The notes beneath the pieces were generated by a model. The model searched no databases, had not been told where the DNA came from, and was given only the letters and a program-made list of their open reading frames with translations. The position numbers and the translations under genes are program-made. From an uncultured bacterium (GTDB lineage Bacteria > Atribacterota > Atribacteria > Atribacterales > Caldatribacteriaceae), in assembly GCA_937922705.1 (NCBI GenBank), contig CALAIW010000026.1, positions 1 to 64,000 on the forward strand: DNA of 64,000 nt, written 5' to 3'. Below are positions 16,991-25,872 of the stretch, one piece after another (position 1 is the first letter of the stretch; every line of letters starts with the position of its first letter).

Positions 16991-18255
16991 AACTCCCGCT
17001 CCTTTCGTAACCGCGCAAGAAGCTCAGAAAGAGGAAGAGATACCTGTTCTCCACTGGCGAGATCCTTTAGAGCAAAGACCCCTCGAGTGCGCTCACTCTC
17101 TCCAACAATGACTACAAACCGGATACGCATTCTCTGCGCGTGCTTGAGGTGATACTTCAGGCTTTTGGTTGCAAAATCAAGGTGAAAGGGAATACCACAG
17201 GCAACCAGTTCCCGACTCAAGGAAAGAAGCACTCCTTCCCCTGCTTCGTCCTGAGGCGCAAGGTAGACCCGAAAAGGGAAAGAAGGTTGCGTGGTCTTTT
17301 CAAGAAGAAGGACAATGCGTTCCATCCCAGAAGCAAAACCAACTCCAGGGACATCAGGTCCCCCAAGAGCTTGGGAAAGCCCATCGTACCTTCCCCCACC
17401 ACCTACAGCATCCTGTGCTCCGAGGTGTCGCACTTTAATCTCAAAGACCGTACGAGTATAGTAATCGAGTCCCCGAACAAGGCGATGGTTCACAGCAAAA
17501 GGAATGCGGAGGTTTTCAAGAAGGGTAAAGAGCTCCCTTTCGTGCTTGCGGCACGCATCGCAGAGAAAATCCTGAATCTTTGGGAAAGTTGCTTCTCCGA
17601 AAACCTCTTGACACGATTCCACCTTACAGTCAAGGACCCGAAGGGGATTGCTGACAAGGCGCCTCCGGCAGTTCTCACAGAGTCTGTCCTCAAGCGGAGC
17701 AAGGTACTCCCGAAGTCTTGCGATGTAGCGAGGTCTACAGAGGGGGCAACCGATGCTATTCACCTCGAGGGAGAGGTCGAGAAGACCGAGTTCCTGGTAA
17801 ATCATCCAGGCAAGGTGAATAATCTCCGCATCACAAGCTGGCTCCCCAAAACCCAGGGCCTCAAAGCCAAACTGGTGAAACTGGCGCATGCGCCCCGCCT
17901 GGGGACGCTCGTACCGAAACATAGGACCAATGTAGTACCACTTCACCCGGGGCTCATGCACTGAGAACCCGTGTTCAAGGTAGGCCCGAACAACGGGTGC
18001 CGTACCTTCGGGGCGCAGGGTGAGGCTTCGCCCCCCTTTGTCGGTGAAAGTGTACATCTCCTTCTGGACAATGTCTGTTTCCTCCCCAACCCCCCGAGTA
18101 AAAAGTTCCGTGTGCTCAAAAATGGGGGTGCGGATTTCCTCATACCCAAAAAGGAGAGCGTACTTTCGCACCACCTCTTCCAGGCGCTGCCAGAGGAACA
18201 CTTCCTCACCCAGAATGTCCCGCGTTCCTCGCGGCGCTTTGATAACTTCAGCCAC
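16984..18255 (-). CDS. hisS: histidyl-tRNA synthetase
   Basis: A 423-residue class II synthetase. The N terminus AEVIKAPRGTRDIL, motif 1 EEIRTPIFEHTELF, motif 2 YYIGPMFRYERPQAGRMRQF, the histidine-A signature LVRGLDYYTRTVFE and motif 3 GVGFASGMERIVLLL are all present. The C-terminal anticodon-binding domain ends at the stop. The start at GTG 18255 has AGGAAGGG seven bases upstream; an in-frame GTG at 18273 would overlap the mgtC-like stop as GTGA and is the alternative. Confidence 0.96.
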   Translation of the reverse strand: MAEVIKAPRGTRDILGEEVFLWQRLEEVVRKYALLFGYEEIRTPIFEHTELFTRGVGEETDIVQKEMYTFTDKGGRSLTLRPEGTAPVVRAYLEHGFSVHEPRVKWYYIGPMFRYERPQAGRMRQFHQFGFEALGFGEPACDAEIIHLAWMIYQELGLLDLSLEVNSIGCPLCRPRYIARLREYLAPLEDRLCENCRRRLVSNPLRVLDCKVESCQEVFGEATFPKIQDFLCDACRKHERELFTLLENLRIPFAVNHRLVRGLDYYTRTVFEIKVRHLGAQDAVGGGGRYDGLSQALGGPDVPGVGFASGMERIVLLLEKTTQPSFPFRVYLAPQDEAGEGVLLSLSRELVACGIPFHLDFATKSLKYHLKHAQRMRIRFVVIVGESERTRGVFALKDLASGEQVSLPLSELLARLRKERELC

Positions 18256-18269
18256 TTCGCATCCCTTCC

Positions 18270-18905
18270 TCACTGAATCTCAAGATCATGCACGACTTCA
18301 AGCCCCCGCAAAGCCGAAACTATCTCAACGATGGTTCTCGTTTTTGGGACGTGTACAAAGAGCGTACACCAGGATTTTCCCTCCCTTTTGTGCAGTCGAG
18401 CAGCATCAATATTCACCCCAAGTTCCCCAAGAACCAGACCAACCTTCCCAAGGGCTCCTGGTTCATCCTCAAGGACAAGCTCAAGGGAATACTTCCCTTT
18501 GGTTTTCAAAAAATGCCCCTCAAAGTACTCCAAAAGCCAGAGAACAAGGAGAATAAAGCCAACCCCAGCAAAACCAAGGAAGAACATCCCCACTCCCATG
18601 GCAATGCCCACTCCGCAGGTAGCCCAAAGACTCGCTGCGGTTGTGAGTCCAGCAACAGTTGGGCCATAGCGGAAGATGGTTCCGGCTCCAAGAAACCCAA
18701 TGCCACTCACAATTTGTGCGGTAATGCGAGCTGGATCCCCCGGAAAAAAGACAACTGAAACTATAGTCATAAGAGCTGAACCAAGGCAAACAAGGATGTG
18801 GGTCCGCAGTCCGGCCGGTTTCTCAGCCAGTTCCCTCTGCCAGCCGATGATTCCTCCCGCAATAAAAGCAGCACAAAGGCGAAGGAATATGGTTAGCTCA
18901 AGCAT
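18270..18905 (-). CDS. MgtC/SapB family membrane protein with ACT-like C terminus
   Basis: A 211-residue membrane protein. The N-terminal 125 residues are an MgtC/SapB domain with about four transmembrane helices, the hallmark GGIIGWQRELAEKPAGLRTHILVCLG and GIGFLGAGTI. The C-terminal 75 residues (YSLELVLEDEPGALGKVGLVLGELGVNI) look like an ACT regulatory domain, a known MgtC arrangement. MgtC proteins act in magnesium-limited or intramacrophage survival in pathogens; the general bacterial role is uncertain. Overlaps the upstream kinase gene by eight bases. An MgtE magnesium channel is also encoded in this window at 60340-61707. Confidence 0.9.
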   Translation of the reverse strand: MLELTIFLRLCAAFIAGGIIGWQRELAEKPAGLRTHILVCLGSALMTIVSVVFFPGDPARITAQIVSGIGFLGAGTIFRYGPTVAGLTTAASLWATCGVGIAMGVGMFFLGFAGVGFILLVLWLLEYFEGHFLKTKGKYSLELVLEDEPGALGKVGLVLGELGVNIDAARLHKREGKSWCTLFVHVPKTRTIVEIVSALRGLEVVHDLEIQ

Positions 18906-19854
18906 TGAGGAACTCCACTTCTCCCTCCCCGTGTTGCGCTATGAACTCTTCAAGGTCCCGCATATAGGGGAGAGCGGTTTGGGCACCAACCTTAGTGCAG
19001 GCAATGGCTCCAGCAGTGTTAGCGAGCTTCAGTGCCTCAAGGAAGCTTCGGCCCTGTGCAATGCCCACAAGAAGTCCTGCATTAAAGGCATCCCCTGCAG
19101 CGGTGGTATCCTCAACCGGGACCTTGCGAGGCGGAAGATACGCATAGCGCCCATCCCCAAGATCCGCAATGGCCCCTTGTTCCCCAAGGGTTATGACCAC
19201 ACGGGCTCGAGAACGCTCCGCAAGAACCCGAAGCGCCCGCACCGCATCATCGCGGCTTGTGATGGTGACACCACTTAAGACTTCCGCTTCGTACTTATTT
19301 GGAGTCATTATATCATTGGCGGTCAAGATTTCGATGGGAAATTGCTGTGCCGGCGCAGGGTTCAAAACCACTGTCAGCCCAAAGCGGTGAGCCACCTCAA
19401 TGGCTCGATACACTACCTCATGAGGAATTTCAAGTTGCAAGAGCAGAAAGTCACAAGATTTAAAGAGTTCTAAAGCGTTTTCCACATCTCGAACTGAAAG
19501 CTTCATATTTGCCCCAGGGGCGACAAGGATACGATTCTCTCCTCGTGCATCGATGAAGATAAAAGCAAGACCTGTATGGGTGAGGGGTTGTTTGGTAACA
19601 AAGGCATAGTCAACGTTTTCCTGCTCAAGATTGAGGAGGAGCCTTGCCCCAAAGTCGTCATCTCCGACTTTACCGATCATACTCACTACAGCACCAAGAC
19701 GGGCACAGGCAATGGCCTGGTTATTCCCTTTCCCTCCAGGGAACATGGAAAATTCCCGAGCAAAAAGGTTTTCTCCAACCTCAGGCATGCGCTCAACCTT
19801 CAAAACCATATCCATGTTCAGGCTACCGATAACAAGAACCCTTGCTCTCCCCAC
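18898..19854 (-). CDS. rbsK: PfkB-family sugar kinase, ribokinase-like
   Basis: A 318-residue carbohydrate kinase. PfkB signature 1 is GGKGNNQAIACARLGA near residue 40 and signature 2 is DTTAAGDAFNAGLLVG, with the catalytic Asp in the GAGD-type anion hole. The N-terminal GSLNMDMVLKVERMPEVGEN and the motif LNPAPAQ are ribokinase-like, so phosphorylation of ribose is likely; other sugars or nucleosides cannot be excluded. It starts at GTG with GAGGTGGG five bases upstream, and is the first gene of the long minus-strand train, divergent from purH. Confidence 0.9.
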   Translation of the reverse strand: MGRARVLVIGSLNMDMVLKVERMPEVGENLFAREFSMFPGGKGNNQAIACARLGAVVSMIGKVGDDDFGARLLLNLEQENVDYAFVTKQPLTHTGLAFIFIDARGENRILVAPGANMKLSVRDVENALELFKSCDFLLLQLEIPHEVVYRAIEVAHRFGLTVVLNPAPAQQFPIEILTANDIMTPNKYEAEVLSGVTITSRDDAVRALRVLAERSRARVVITLGEQGAIADLGDGRYAYLPPRKVPVEDTTAAGDAFNAGLLVGIAQGRSFLEALKLANTAGAIACTKVGAQTALPYMRDLEEFIAQHGEGEVEFLNA

Positions 19855-19891
19855 AGATACCCACCTCTTTCATTGCATAAAACCCCTGGGT

Positions 19892-19936
19892 ATTGTACCA
19901 TATCTCCTTTTCAGCGCTTCCCTCCTCAGATACAAT
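19892..19936. promoter_or_regulatory. divergent promoters of the kinase and purH
   Basis: On the + strand TTTTCA (19908-19913), a 17-base spacer and TACAAT (19931-19936) precede purH. On the - strand an extended -10, TG-G-TACAAT (TACAAT at 19897-19892), precedes the kinase start. The two -10 boxes are about 35 bases apart. Confidence 0.55.
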
Positions 19937-19962
19937 GAAGAAAAGTGACGGGAGGGATGGGA

Positions 19963-21507
19963 ATGATTCGAGTTCATACTGCGCTTCTCAGTGTTTCGGA
20001 GAAAACCGGGCTTGGGGACCTTGCTTTGGGCCTCCACCAACTTGGCATACAGATTATCTCGACTGGAGGAACGGCACGACACCTTCGGGAACTTGGCATT
20101 CCGGTCACAGAAGTTTCCACAGTTACTGGTTTTCCAGAAATCTTGGGAGGGAGGGTGAAGACGCTCCATCCGATCATTGAAGGGGGAATCCTTGCCCGCC
20201 GGGACAAGCCTGAAGACTTGGAAGACTTGAAAAGGCATGGCATCACCCCAATTGACCTTGTCGTCTGCAACCTCTACCCCTTCGAAAAGAAAATGGAGGA
20301 AGGCGAAAGCAACCTCGACGTTCTTGTGGAGGAAATCGACATCGGTGGAGTAACCCTCCTTCGGGCTGCGGCAAAAAACTGGAAGCACGTTGTGGTCGTC
20401 TCCTCTCCCGCCCAATACGGGGAACTTCTCGAAGAACTCCACAAAAATGGTGGCTTTCCTGAGGAAAAATCTCTCCTTTGGGCTATTGAAGCCTTTGCCC
20501 GGACCTCGCGATACGATGGTTCTATTGCCACATACCTCGATACTATCCGTACGGGAAACACTTTCCCTCAGTACCTCACCATTCAGCTGAAAAAGGTTAC
20601 TCATCTCCGCTACGGTGAGAACCCCCATCAGAGAGGTGCTTTCTACGAAGACCTTTCCCTTGATGGTGGCGGCTTCTTCAAGCACCTTGAGGTTCTCGCA
20701 GAAGGGAGAGAGCTCTCCTTTAATAACCTTTACGATGTCCAAGCAGCCTACAGCCTCGTTCGGGAGTTTCAAGATCCCGCGGTAGTTATCGTAAAGCACA
20801 ATAACCCCTGCGGCGTTGCAGTGCACGAAGACCTCGTTGAGGCAACTCGCGGAGCCTTAGAGTGTGACCCTGTTTCTGCCTTTGGGGGAATTGTGGCCAT
20901 GAACCGAACGGTAACCAAAGAAAGCGTCGAAGTCTTTGGGAATCTCTTCCTTGAGGTTTTCATCGCCCCCTCCTATGAACCAGAGGCTTTAGAGGCGCTT
21001 CGCAAACGCAAAAACCTTCGGATTCTTGCCGCACCCCTTCTTCCCCCATCGCGCTTTGACCTCAAAAAGATTGACGGTGGGTTTCTCCTCCAGGATAACG
21101 ACAATGCAGTACTCTCCAAAGAGGCTCTCCAATTCGTAACCGAGAAAAAGCCCACTGAAACCGAACTCGAAGACCTCATTTTTGCCTTTACCGTCGCCAA
21201 ATACGTGAAATCCAATGCCATTGTCCTTGCCAAGGAGAGAAAAACAATTGGCATTGGTGCAGGGCAGATGAGCCGTATTGACGCCCTCCGGATTGCTCTG
21301 GCTAAAGCCCAGGGGAGGGAAAAAGGCGCCGTCCTTGCCTCAGACGCTTTCTTTCCCTTCAGCGACGTTGTGGAAGAAGCAGGAAAAGCAGGTATTCAAG
21401 CCATAATCCAACCTGGCGGTTCTATCCGTGACGCCGACTCTGTAGCCTCTTGTAACCGCCTGGGAATCGCTATGGTTTTCACTGGGATGCGACACTTCCG
21501 GCACTGA
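19963..21507 (+). CDS. purH: bifunctional AICAR transformylase / IMP cyclohydrolase
   Basis: A 514-residue enzyme carrying out the last two steps of purine synthesis, using 10-formyl-THF made by Fhs encoded elsewhere in this window. The N-terminal IMP cyclohydrolase domain has ALLSVSEKTGL, STGGTARHLRELG and GGRVKTLHP. The C-terminal transformylase domain has LRYGENPHQRGAFY, NNLYDVQAAYSLV, KHNNPCGVA with the catalytic Lys-His, and VAKYVKSNAIVLAK. The start at ATG 19963 sits six bases after GGAGGG; GTG 19945 and ATG 19957 are less likely. Confidence 0.97.
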   Translation: MIRVHTALLSVSEKTGLGDLALGLHQLGIQIISTGGTARHLRELGIPVTEVSTVTGFPEILGGRVKTLHPIIEGGILARRDKPEDLEDLKRHGITPIDLVVCNLYPFEKKMEEGESNLDVLVEEIDIGGVTLLRAAAKNWKHVVVVSSPAQYGELLEELHKNGGFPEEKSLLWAIEAFARTSRYDGSIATYLDTIRTGNTFPQYLTIQLKKVTHLRYGENPHQRGAFYEDLSLDGGGFFKHLEVLAEGRELSFNNLYDVQAAYSLVREFQDPAVVIVKHNNPCGVAVHEDLVEATRGALECDPVSAFGGIVAMNRTVTKESVEVFGNLFLEVFIAPSYEPEALEALRKRKNLRILAAPLLPPSRFDLKKIDGGFLLQDNDNAVLSKEALQFVTEKKPTETELEDLIFAFTVAKYVKSNAIVLAKERKTIGIGAGQMSRIDALRIALAKAQGREKGAVLASDAFFPFSDVVEEAGKAGIQAIIQPGGSIRDADSVASCNRLGIAMVFTGMRHFRH

Positions 21508-21513
21508 GGGCTT

Positions 21514-22938
21514 ATGCGCCGAGAAAGAGACTTTCTTGGAGAATGTGACCTTCCTGATAATCGCTATTTTGGGATTCACACACTACGGGCTCGAGAAAAC
21601 TTTCCCCTTACGGTTCCCGTTCCTCCCGCTCTCATCCGAGCCTTCTTTGCGGTGAAATGGGCTTGCGCAGCGGCAAACCGCGATATTGGTCTTCTTGAAG
21701 AACCCCTGGCCAGGGCGATACTCCGTGCTTGTGAAGAGGGTATGGAAGGAAAATGGGATGGAGAAATCATTGTTCCCCTCTTTCAGGGGGGAGCGGGAAC
21801 TTCCCTCAACATGAACGTGAACGAGGTCATCGCCAACCGGGCTTTGGAAATCCTTGGGTATGAAAAGGGTCGCTACGACATTATAAACCCCTTTGATACG
21901 GTCAATCTCAGCCAGTCCACCAACGACGTGTTCCCAACGGCACTCCGGGTAGCAGCTTTGTGGGAGCTTGGAGACCTGGAAAAAGCCATTGTGAAGCTTC
22001 AGGACACCTTGCAAAAGAAGGAAAGAGAATTTGCCTCTATCCTCAAAGTCGGTCGGACAGAACTCCAGGACGCCGTTCCTGTGACTCTTGGGATGGAATT
22101 TGGTGCCTGGGCTGAGGCTATCGGGAGAGACCGCTGGCGTCTGTGGAAGGCAAAAGAGCGGCTCAAGGAAGTCAACTTGGGGGGAACAGCGGTAGGCACT
22201 GGACTCAATGCTCATCCCCGCTACATTGCCCGGGCAATAGCTTACCTTAACGAAATTACTGGTCTTCCTGTGGCGAAGGCAATGAACACCTTCGAAAATA
22301 CCCAAAATCTGGACGTTTTCTCTGAGGTCTCGGGGCTCCTTCGCACCCTTGCGGCAAACCTAAGAAAGATGACCAACGACCTCCGGATTCTAGCCATGGG
22401 CCCCCGAGCTGGCATCGGAGAAATCACCCTTCCACCCCTTCAGGAAGGCTCTTCCATTATGCCGGGGAAGGTAAACCCAGTGCTCTGTGAGTACGTTGAG
22501 GGTATTGCTCTTGACGTCTTTGGGAAGGACCTTGCCCTCTCCTTTGCTGCTTCAAGTGGACAGCTGGAGCTCAACCATCTCCTACCCTTTGTGGCGTACT
22601 TCCTTCTCACCATGATTGAGGAACTCAGAGTAGCCTGTACGGTTCTTGCCGACCGCTACATCCCTTATATTCAGGCCAACGAAGCACGATGCCAAGAGCT
22701 CCTCACAAAGAGCTTTGCCCTGGCCACATGCCTTGTCCCCTACTTAGGGCATGAGGCAACCTCAGAGCTAGTGCGAGAGTGCCTCCAATCGGGAAAGAAT
22801 CTCCAGGATATGCTCCTTGAGAAAAAACTCTTTACCCCAGAGGAGTTGGAAATAATCTTCAATCCTTCGGAGTTATCAAAACCAGGAATACCTGGTTTGG
22901 GAAAGGTCAAAAGAGGCGATGCAGGGAACACCTCGTAG
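21514..22938 (+). CDS. aspA: aspartate ammonia-lyase (fumarase/aspartase family)
   Basis: A 474-residue class II fumarase/aspartase enzyme. The early RYFGIHTLRARENFP favours aspartase over fumarase. Other motifs are GGAGTSLNMNVNEVIANRA, NLSQSTNDVFPTA, VGRTELQDAVPVTLG, GGTAVGTGLNAHPRY and the signature loop GSSIMPGKVNPV with its catalytic serine. It would deaminate aspartate to fumarate and ammonia. It begins six bases after purH and overlaps hydF by 20 bases. As I recall, aspartase-like genes recur in [FeFe]-hydrogenase maturation clusters, so a role beside HydF is possible. Confidence 0.93.
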   Translation: MRRERDFLGECDLPDNRYFGIHTLRARENFPLTVPVPPALIRAFFAVKWACAAANRDIGLLEEPLARAILRACEEGMEGKWDGEIIVPLFQGGAGTSLNMNVNEVIANRALEILGYEKGRYDIINPFDTVNLSQSTNDVFPTALRVAALWELGDLEKAIVKLQDTLQKKEREFASILKVGRTELQDAVPVTLGMEFGAWAEAIGRDRWRLWKAKERLKEVNLGGTAVGTGLNAHPRYIARAIAYLNEITGLPVAKAMNTFENTQNLDVFSEVSGLLRTLAANLRKMTNDLRILAMGPRAGIGEITLPPLQEGSSIMPGKVNPVLCEYVEGIALDVFGKDLALSFAASSGQLELNHLLPFVAYFLLTMIEELRVACTVLADRYIPYIQANEARCQELLTKSFALATCLVPYLGHEATSELVRECLQSGKNLQDMLLEKKLFTPEELEIIFNPSELSKPGIPGLGKVKRGDAGNTS

Positions 22939-24172
22939 TCTGCGACCCCATATTGGAATTTTTGGGCGGCGGAACGTGGGAAAGTCTTCCCTCATTAACG
23001 CCCTTGTGGGTCAAGAGGTGGCCATTGTTTCTGATATACCCGGAACAACCACTGACCCAGTTTTCAAGCCTATTGAGCTTTTACCCTTTGGCCCGGTGGT
23101 TCTCATTGACACTGCAGGACTTGACGATGAGGGGTTCTTGGGAGAACTTCGAAAGCAAAAGTCTTTGGAGATTCTCCGGCGCTGCGATGTTGCCCTTCTT
23201 GTCTTTGACGGAAAAACAGACTTTTCTCTAGAACGGGAGATTCTCGCCCTTCTTCGGGAGCGGGGAGTACTCGTCCTTGGAGTGGCCAACAAGATCGACG
23301 AAGTCCATAAATTCCCCTCCCCTCCTGAAGACTTTACCATTCCCATTTTCCGCACCAGCGCAAAGACGAAAGAAGGCATCCCCGAACTCAAAGCCACACT
23401 CATTGAGATTCTCCAAAAGGGTATTCAGGAAAAGCCCCTCATTCGAGACCTCCTTCACCCTGGGGACCTTGTTGTCCTGGTCGTTCCTATCGACCTTGGG
23501 GCCCCAAAAGGGCGCCTCATTCTCCCTCAGGTGCAGACCATTCGGGAAATTCTTGACGCAGACGCAATGAGTCTTGTGGTTAAAGAGCGAGAACTCAGCG
23601 AGGCTCTAGAGCGCCTTAAAACTCCACCCCGTCTTGTAGTCACCGATTCCCAGGTATTTCACAAAGTTGCTGGAGCTGTTCCTCCCTCAGTCCCCATAAC
23701 GAGCTTCTCCATCCTCTTTGCCCGTCACAAGGGGGACCTGCAAACCTTTGTCGAGGGAGTGAAAGCTGTAGAGCGCCTCAAACCTGGCGATCGGGTTCTC
23801 ATCCTCGAGGCCTGCACGCACCATCCTCTCCCTGATGACATCGGTCGGGTGAAAATTCCTCGTTGGCTTAGACAATACCTGGGCTTTGACCTGTCCTTTG
23901 AGGTCGTCGCTGGTCCTTCGGTTTCTCTCTCCCTCAAAGACTATAACCTCATTATCCACTGCGGGGGATGCATGATTAACCCCAAAGAAATGCTCTTTCG
24001 TCTCCAGGAGGCCACACGTTTCGGCGTACCAATAACCAACTACGGCATCCTCATTGCGTATCTCCAGGGGCTCTTTCCCAGGGCCTTGGAGGTTTTTCCC
24101 GAAATGGCCTTCCTCAAAGAGGAGACAGTCTCGCCCCTCTTTCGAAAGATCGGTGGCCGCTGGAGCTTGTAG
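22919..24172 (+). CDS. hydF: [FeFe]-hydrogenase maturation GTPase HydF
   Basis: A 417-residue scaffold protein on which the diiron subcluster of the H-cluster is assembled before transfer to the hydrogenase. The N-terminal GTPase has G1 GRRNVGKSS, G3 DTAGLDD and G4 NKID. The middle dimerisation domain follows. The C-terminal cluster-binding region has CTHH near residue 300 and HCGGC near 350, giving the C-x-H and H-C-x2-C ligands expected of HydF. HydE, HydG and hydrogenase subunits are not in the window and must be elsewhere. It overlaps aspA by 20 bases. Confidence 0.96.
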   Translation: MQGTPRSLRPHIGIFGRRNVGKSSLINALVGQEVAIVSDIPGTTTDPVFKPIELLPFGPVVLIDTAGLDDEGFLGELRKQKSLEILRRCDVALLVFDGKTDFSLEREILALLRERGVLVLGVANKIDEVHKFPSPPEDFTIPIFRTSAKTKEGIPELKATLIEILQKGIQEKPLIRDLLHPGDLVVLVVPIDLGAPKGRLILPQVQTIREILDADAMSLVVKERELSEALERLKTPPRLVVTDSQVFHKVAGAVPPSVPITSFSILFARHKGDLQTFVEGVKAVERLKPGDRVLILEACTHHPLPDDIGRVKIPRWLRQYLGFDLSFEVVAGPSVSLSLKDYNLIIHCGGCMINPKEMLFRLQEATRFGVPITNYGILIAYLQGLFPRALEVFPEMAFLKEETVSPLFRKIGGRWSL

Positions 24173-24174
24173 CC

Positions 24175-25008
24175 TCAGTTAAAGAACGCTTCGAAAATGT
24201 TGTACTTGCGGAAGGTGAGATACCGGTCGGTCATGACGTTGAGGGGTTTTTTAGTGAAACGGAAATTGTCAGCGATGTAGGAGAGGAGGGTATCAAGCTG
24301 GTATTCCCGAGCCGTAACGCTTTCACTTGCCTTCCGGTAGAGGGCAATCCCTTTCTCCTCAAGCTCTTCGCCTCTGCCTCTGAAGTTTCGGAGCCAGGTA
24401 CGCTTGGCAAAGGAGGCATGGAGCTCGCCAAAGAGTTGCTCTGGGAAGATACCACTCACAAAAAGGGCAATGTCTCCAGCTCGCTTGAGGAAAATGAATC
24501 GGTACGGCTCATCCACTCGTTCGCTGAGTTCGGCCAAAAGATCAAGGTCAAAGTCCGAAAGGGTCTTTTTGAAGTACACGCCACGGCCCCTTCGGATGTA
24601 CACAGTGATGTTGTTGATGCGGATGAAGGACACAAGAAGCTCCACGAGGTAATCCCGCAACGCATCCCGCGCAAGGACTTCCAGGACCTTCCTCCCGTCA
24701 AATACGGGGATAACGGTACGGTATCCAATTCGCTCCAGGGTATACGACTCTCGCTCGATATCTCGAATAGCTCGCCGAAGGAGAAGCTCAAAGTAGAGGT
24801 AAGGACTCACCTGGACGAAGAGGTGTTCGTCCCGAGCAACACGGTCAAAAAGAAGGTCATTGTCAAGGATGGTGTTCAGGGTATCGTAATCGTTGGTCAC
24901 TAGGCCAAGAAAAGCCCTCTTTTCCTCCCCTCCCCGACAGAGGGTTTCCGCGAGAAACTGAAAATCTGAAGGAGTGAACTTCTCAAAAATCTTGCGCACG
25001 AACCTCAC
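24175..25008 (-). CDS. unknown protein at the 3' end of the C1/Hdr operon
   Basis: A 277-residue soluble, charged protein that I do not recognise. It has no signal peptide, membrane helix or cysteine motif. It contains a helical N-terminal half (TPSDFQFLAETLCRGGEE, ELLLRRAIRDIERESYTL) and a mixed C-terminal half with repeated aromatic-basic segments. It is the last gene of a tightly spaced transcript, three bases after the secreted protein gene, and nearly abuts the convergent hydF (two bases apart). The context suggests co-expression with methyl-branch enzymes but not a specific activity. Confidence 0.75.
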   Translation of the reverse strand: MRFVRKIFEKFTPSDFQFLAETLCRGGEEKRAFLGLVTNDYDTLNTILDNDLLFDRVARDEHLFVQVSPYLYFELLLRRAIRDIERESYTLERIGYRTVIPVFDGRKVLEVLARDALRDYLVELLVSFIRINNITVYIRRGRGVYFKKTLSDFDLDLLAELSERVDEPYRFIFLKRAGDIALFVSGIFPEQLFGELHASFAKRTWLRNFRGRGEELEEKGIALYRKASESVTAREYQLDTLLSYIADNFRFTKKPLNVMTDRYLTFRKYNIFEAFFN

Positions 25009-25011
25009 TCC

Positions 25012-25860
25012 TCAGAAAACAACGCCAAACTTCTCAGCGTAGAAACCTCTAACGTCTTTCACCTCTTCCCTCTTCCGTATATTATAAACATACCTGAGGA
25101 CTCGTTTCTTCCAGAACTCATCGGAACTCAAAAAGCCCCTTCTCCAAATGTCGAAATCGTACGCTTTCACCTGGAAACTCAAGACATACTCTCTGTCCAA
25201 AACAAGTTGCACTACAAGCCAGGAGGCATCGGGAAAGATTCGCTTAAGCGAATCGAATCCTACCCCGATTTGGTTCCAAAATGCCTGATCAAGGGAATGG
25301 GTACCCATCTCCATGCGGATGTACGCTTCGTTGTCTTCTTCCAAAAAACCTACATCAAGGACAGTGTACCCAAACTTGGAAAGAAGCGAAGTGGTACGTC
25401 GTATCGCTTCATCCCGAGAGGCGCTCTCCACGATGCTACTTTCCACTAGGGTGAAGGAGGTTTCAACAAGTGTTTCTCCCGAAACGGAAAAGGAGGCTCT
25501 CCAGGTCCCTGAGGGAAGTGGCTTTCCCCCCAGAGGAAGCTCGCCTTTCACTCCAATGTACTCTTGAGTTTCCTCAAGAATGAGAAAACTCTCCACCGGG
25601 GGTCCCGAAGGAGGGAGAAACACAAAGTGACACTCGTCTCCCTTCTGGGCACCTTCAAGAAAAACCCAGAAAACTACTGCTTGATCCTCGGTACTGAATT
25701 TATCCGTCCGATCAAGAGGAAGGCCGTCTTTATCAAGACCGTGGCACAAAGCCCAGTCAAGGACACGAAGCGCTAGAGCCTCTTGCCCTATTCCCAAGAG
25801 TAACCCAAGAATGCAAAAAAGGAGAAGCGTCTTTCGCACCAAAGCCACCACTTGCATCAT
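25012..25860 (-). CDS. secreted or membrane-anchored protein of unknown function
   Basis: A 282-residue protein with an N-terminal hydrophobic segment (about 9-30, LLLFCILGLLLGIGQEALA) ending in an ALA-type cleavage site. A beta-rich region follows (residues 40-145, with FSTEDQAVVFWVFLEG and SGTWRASFSVSGE), then an alpha/beta C-terminal half. The early part resembles small bacterial domains that describe extracellular tone of substrate binding, but no family can be named. It lies 12 bases after the corrinoid methyltransferase gene and three before the operon's last gene, so it travels with C1 genes. Confidence 0.7.
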   Translation of the reverse strand: MMQVVALVRKTLLLFCILGLLLGIGQEALALRVLDWALCHGLDKDGLPLDRTDKFSTEDQAVVFWVFLEGAQKGDECHFVFLPPSGPPVESFLILEETQEYIGVKGELPLGGKPLPSGTWRASFSVSGETLVETSFTLVESSIVESASRDEAIRRTTSLLSKFGYTVLDVGFLEEDNEAYIRMEMGTHSLDQAFWNQIGVGFDSLKRIFPDASWLVVQLVLDREYVLSFQVKAYDFDIWRRGFLSSDEFWKKRVLRYVYNIRKREEVKDVRGFYAEKFGVVF

Positions 25861-25872
25861 ACCGCAAAATGC

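Noticed and set aside
15959-17152. A 397-codon open frame on the + strand opposite aspS and hisS
   Set aside because: It is a shadow of two well-conserved synthetase genes on the other strand; the product shows no domain features and there is no ribosome site.
19870-20826. A 318-codon - strand frame opposite purH
   Set aside because: PurH motifs cover the + strand frame fully; the antisense product has no recognisable features and would run into the divergent promoter region.
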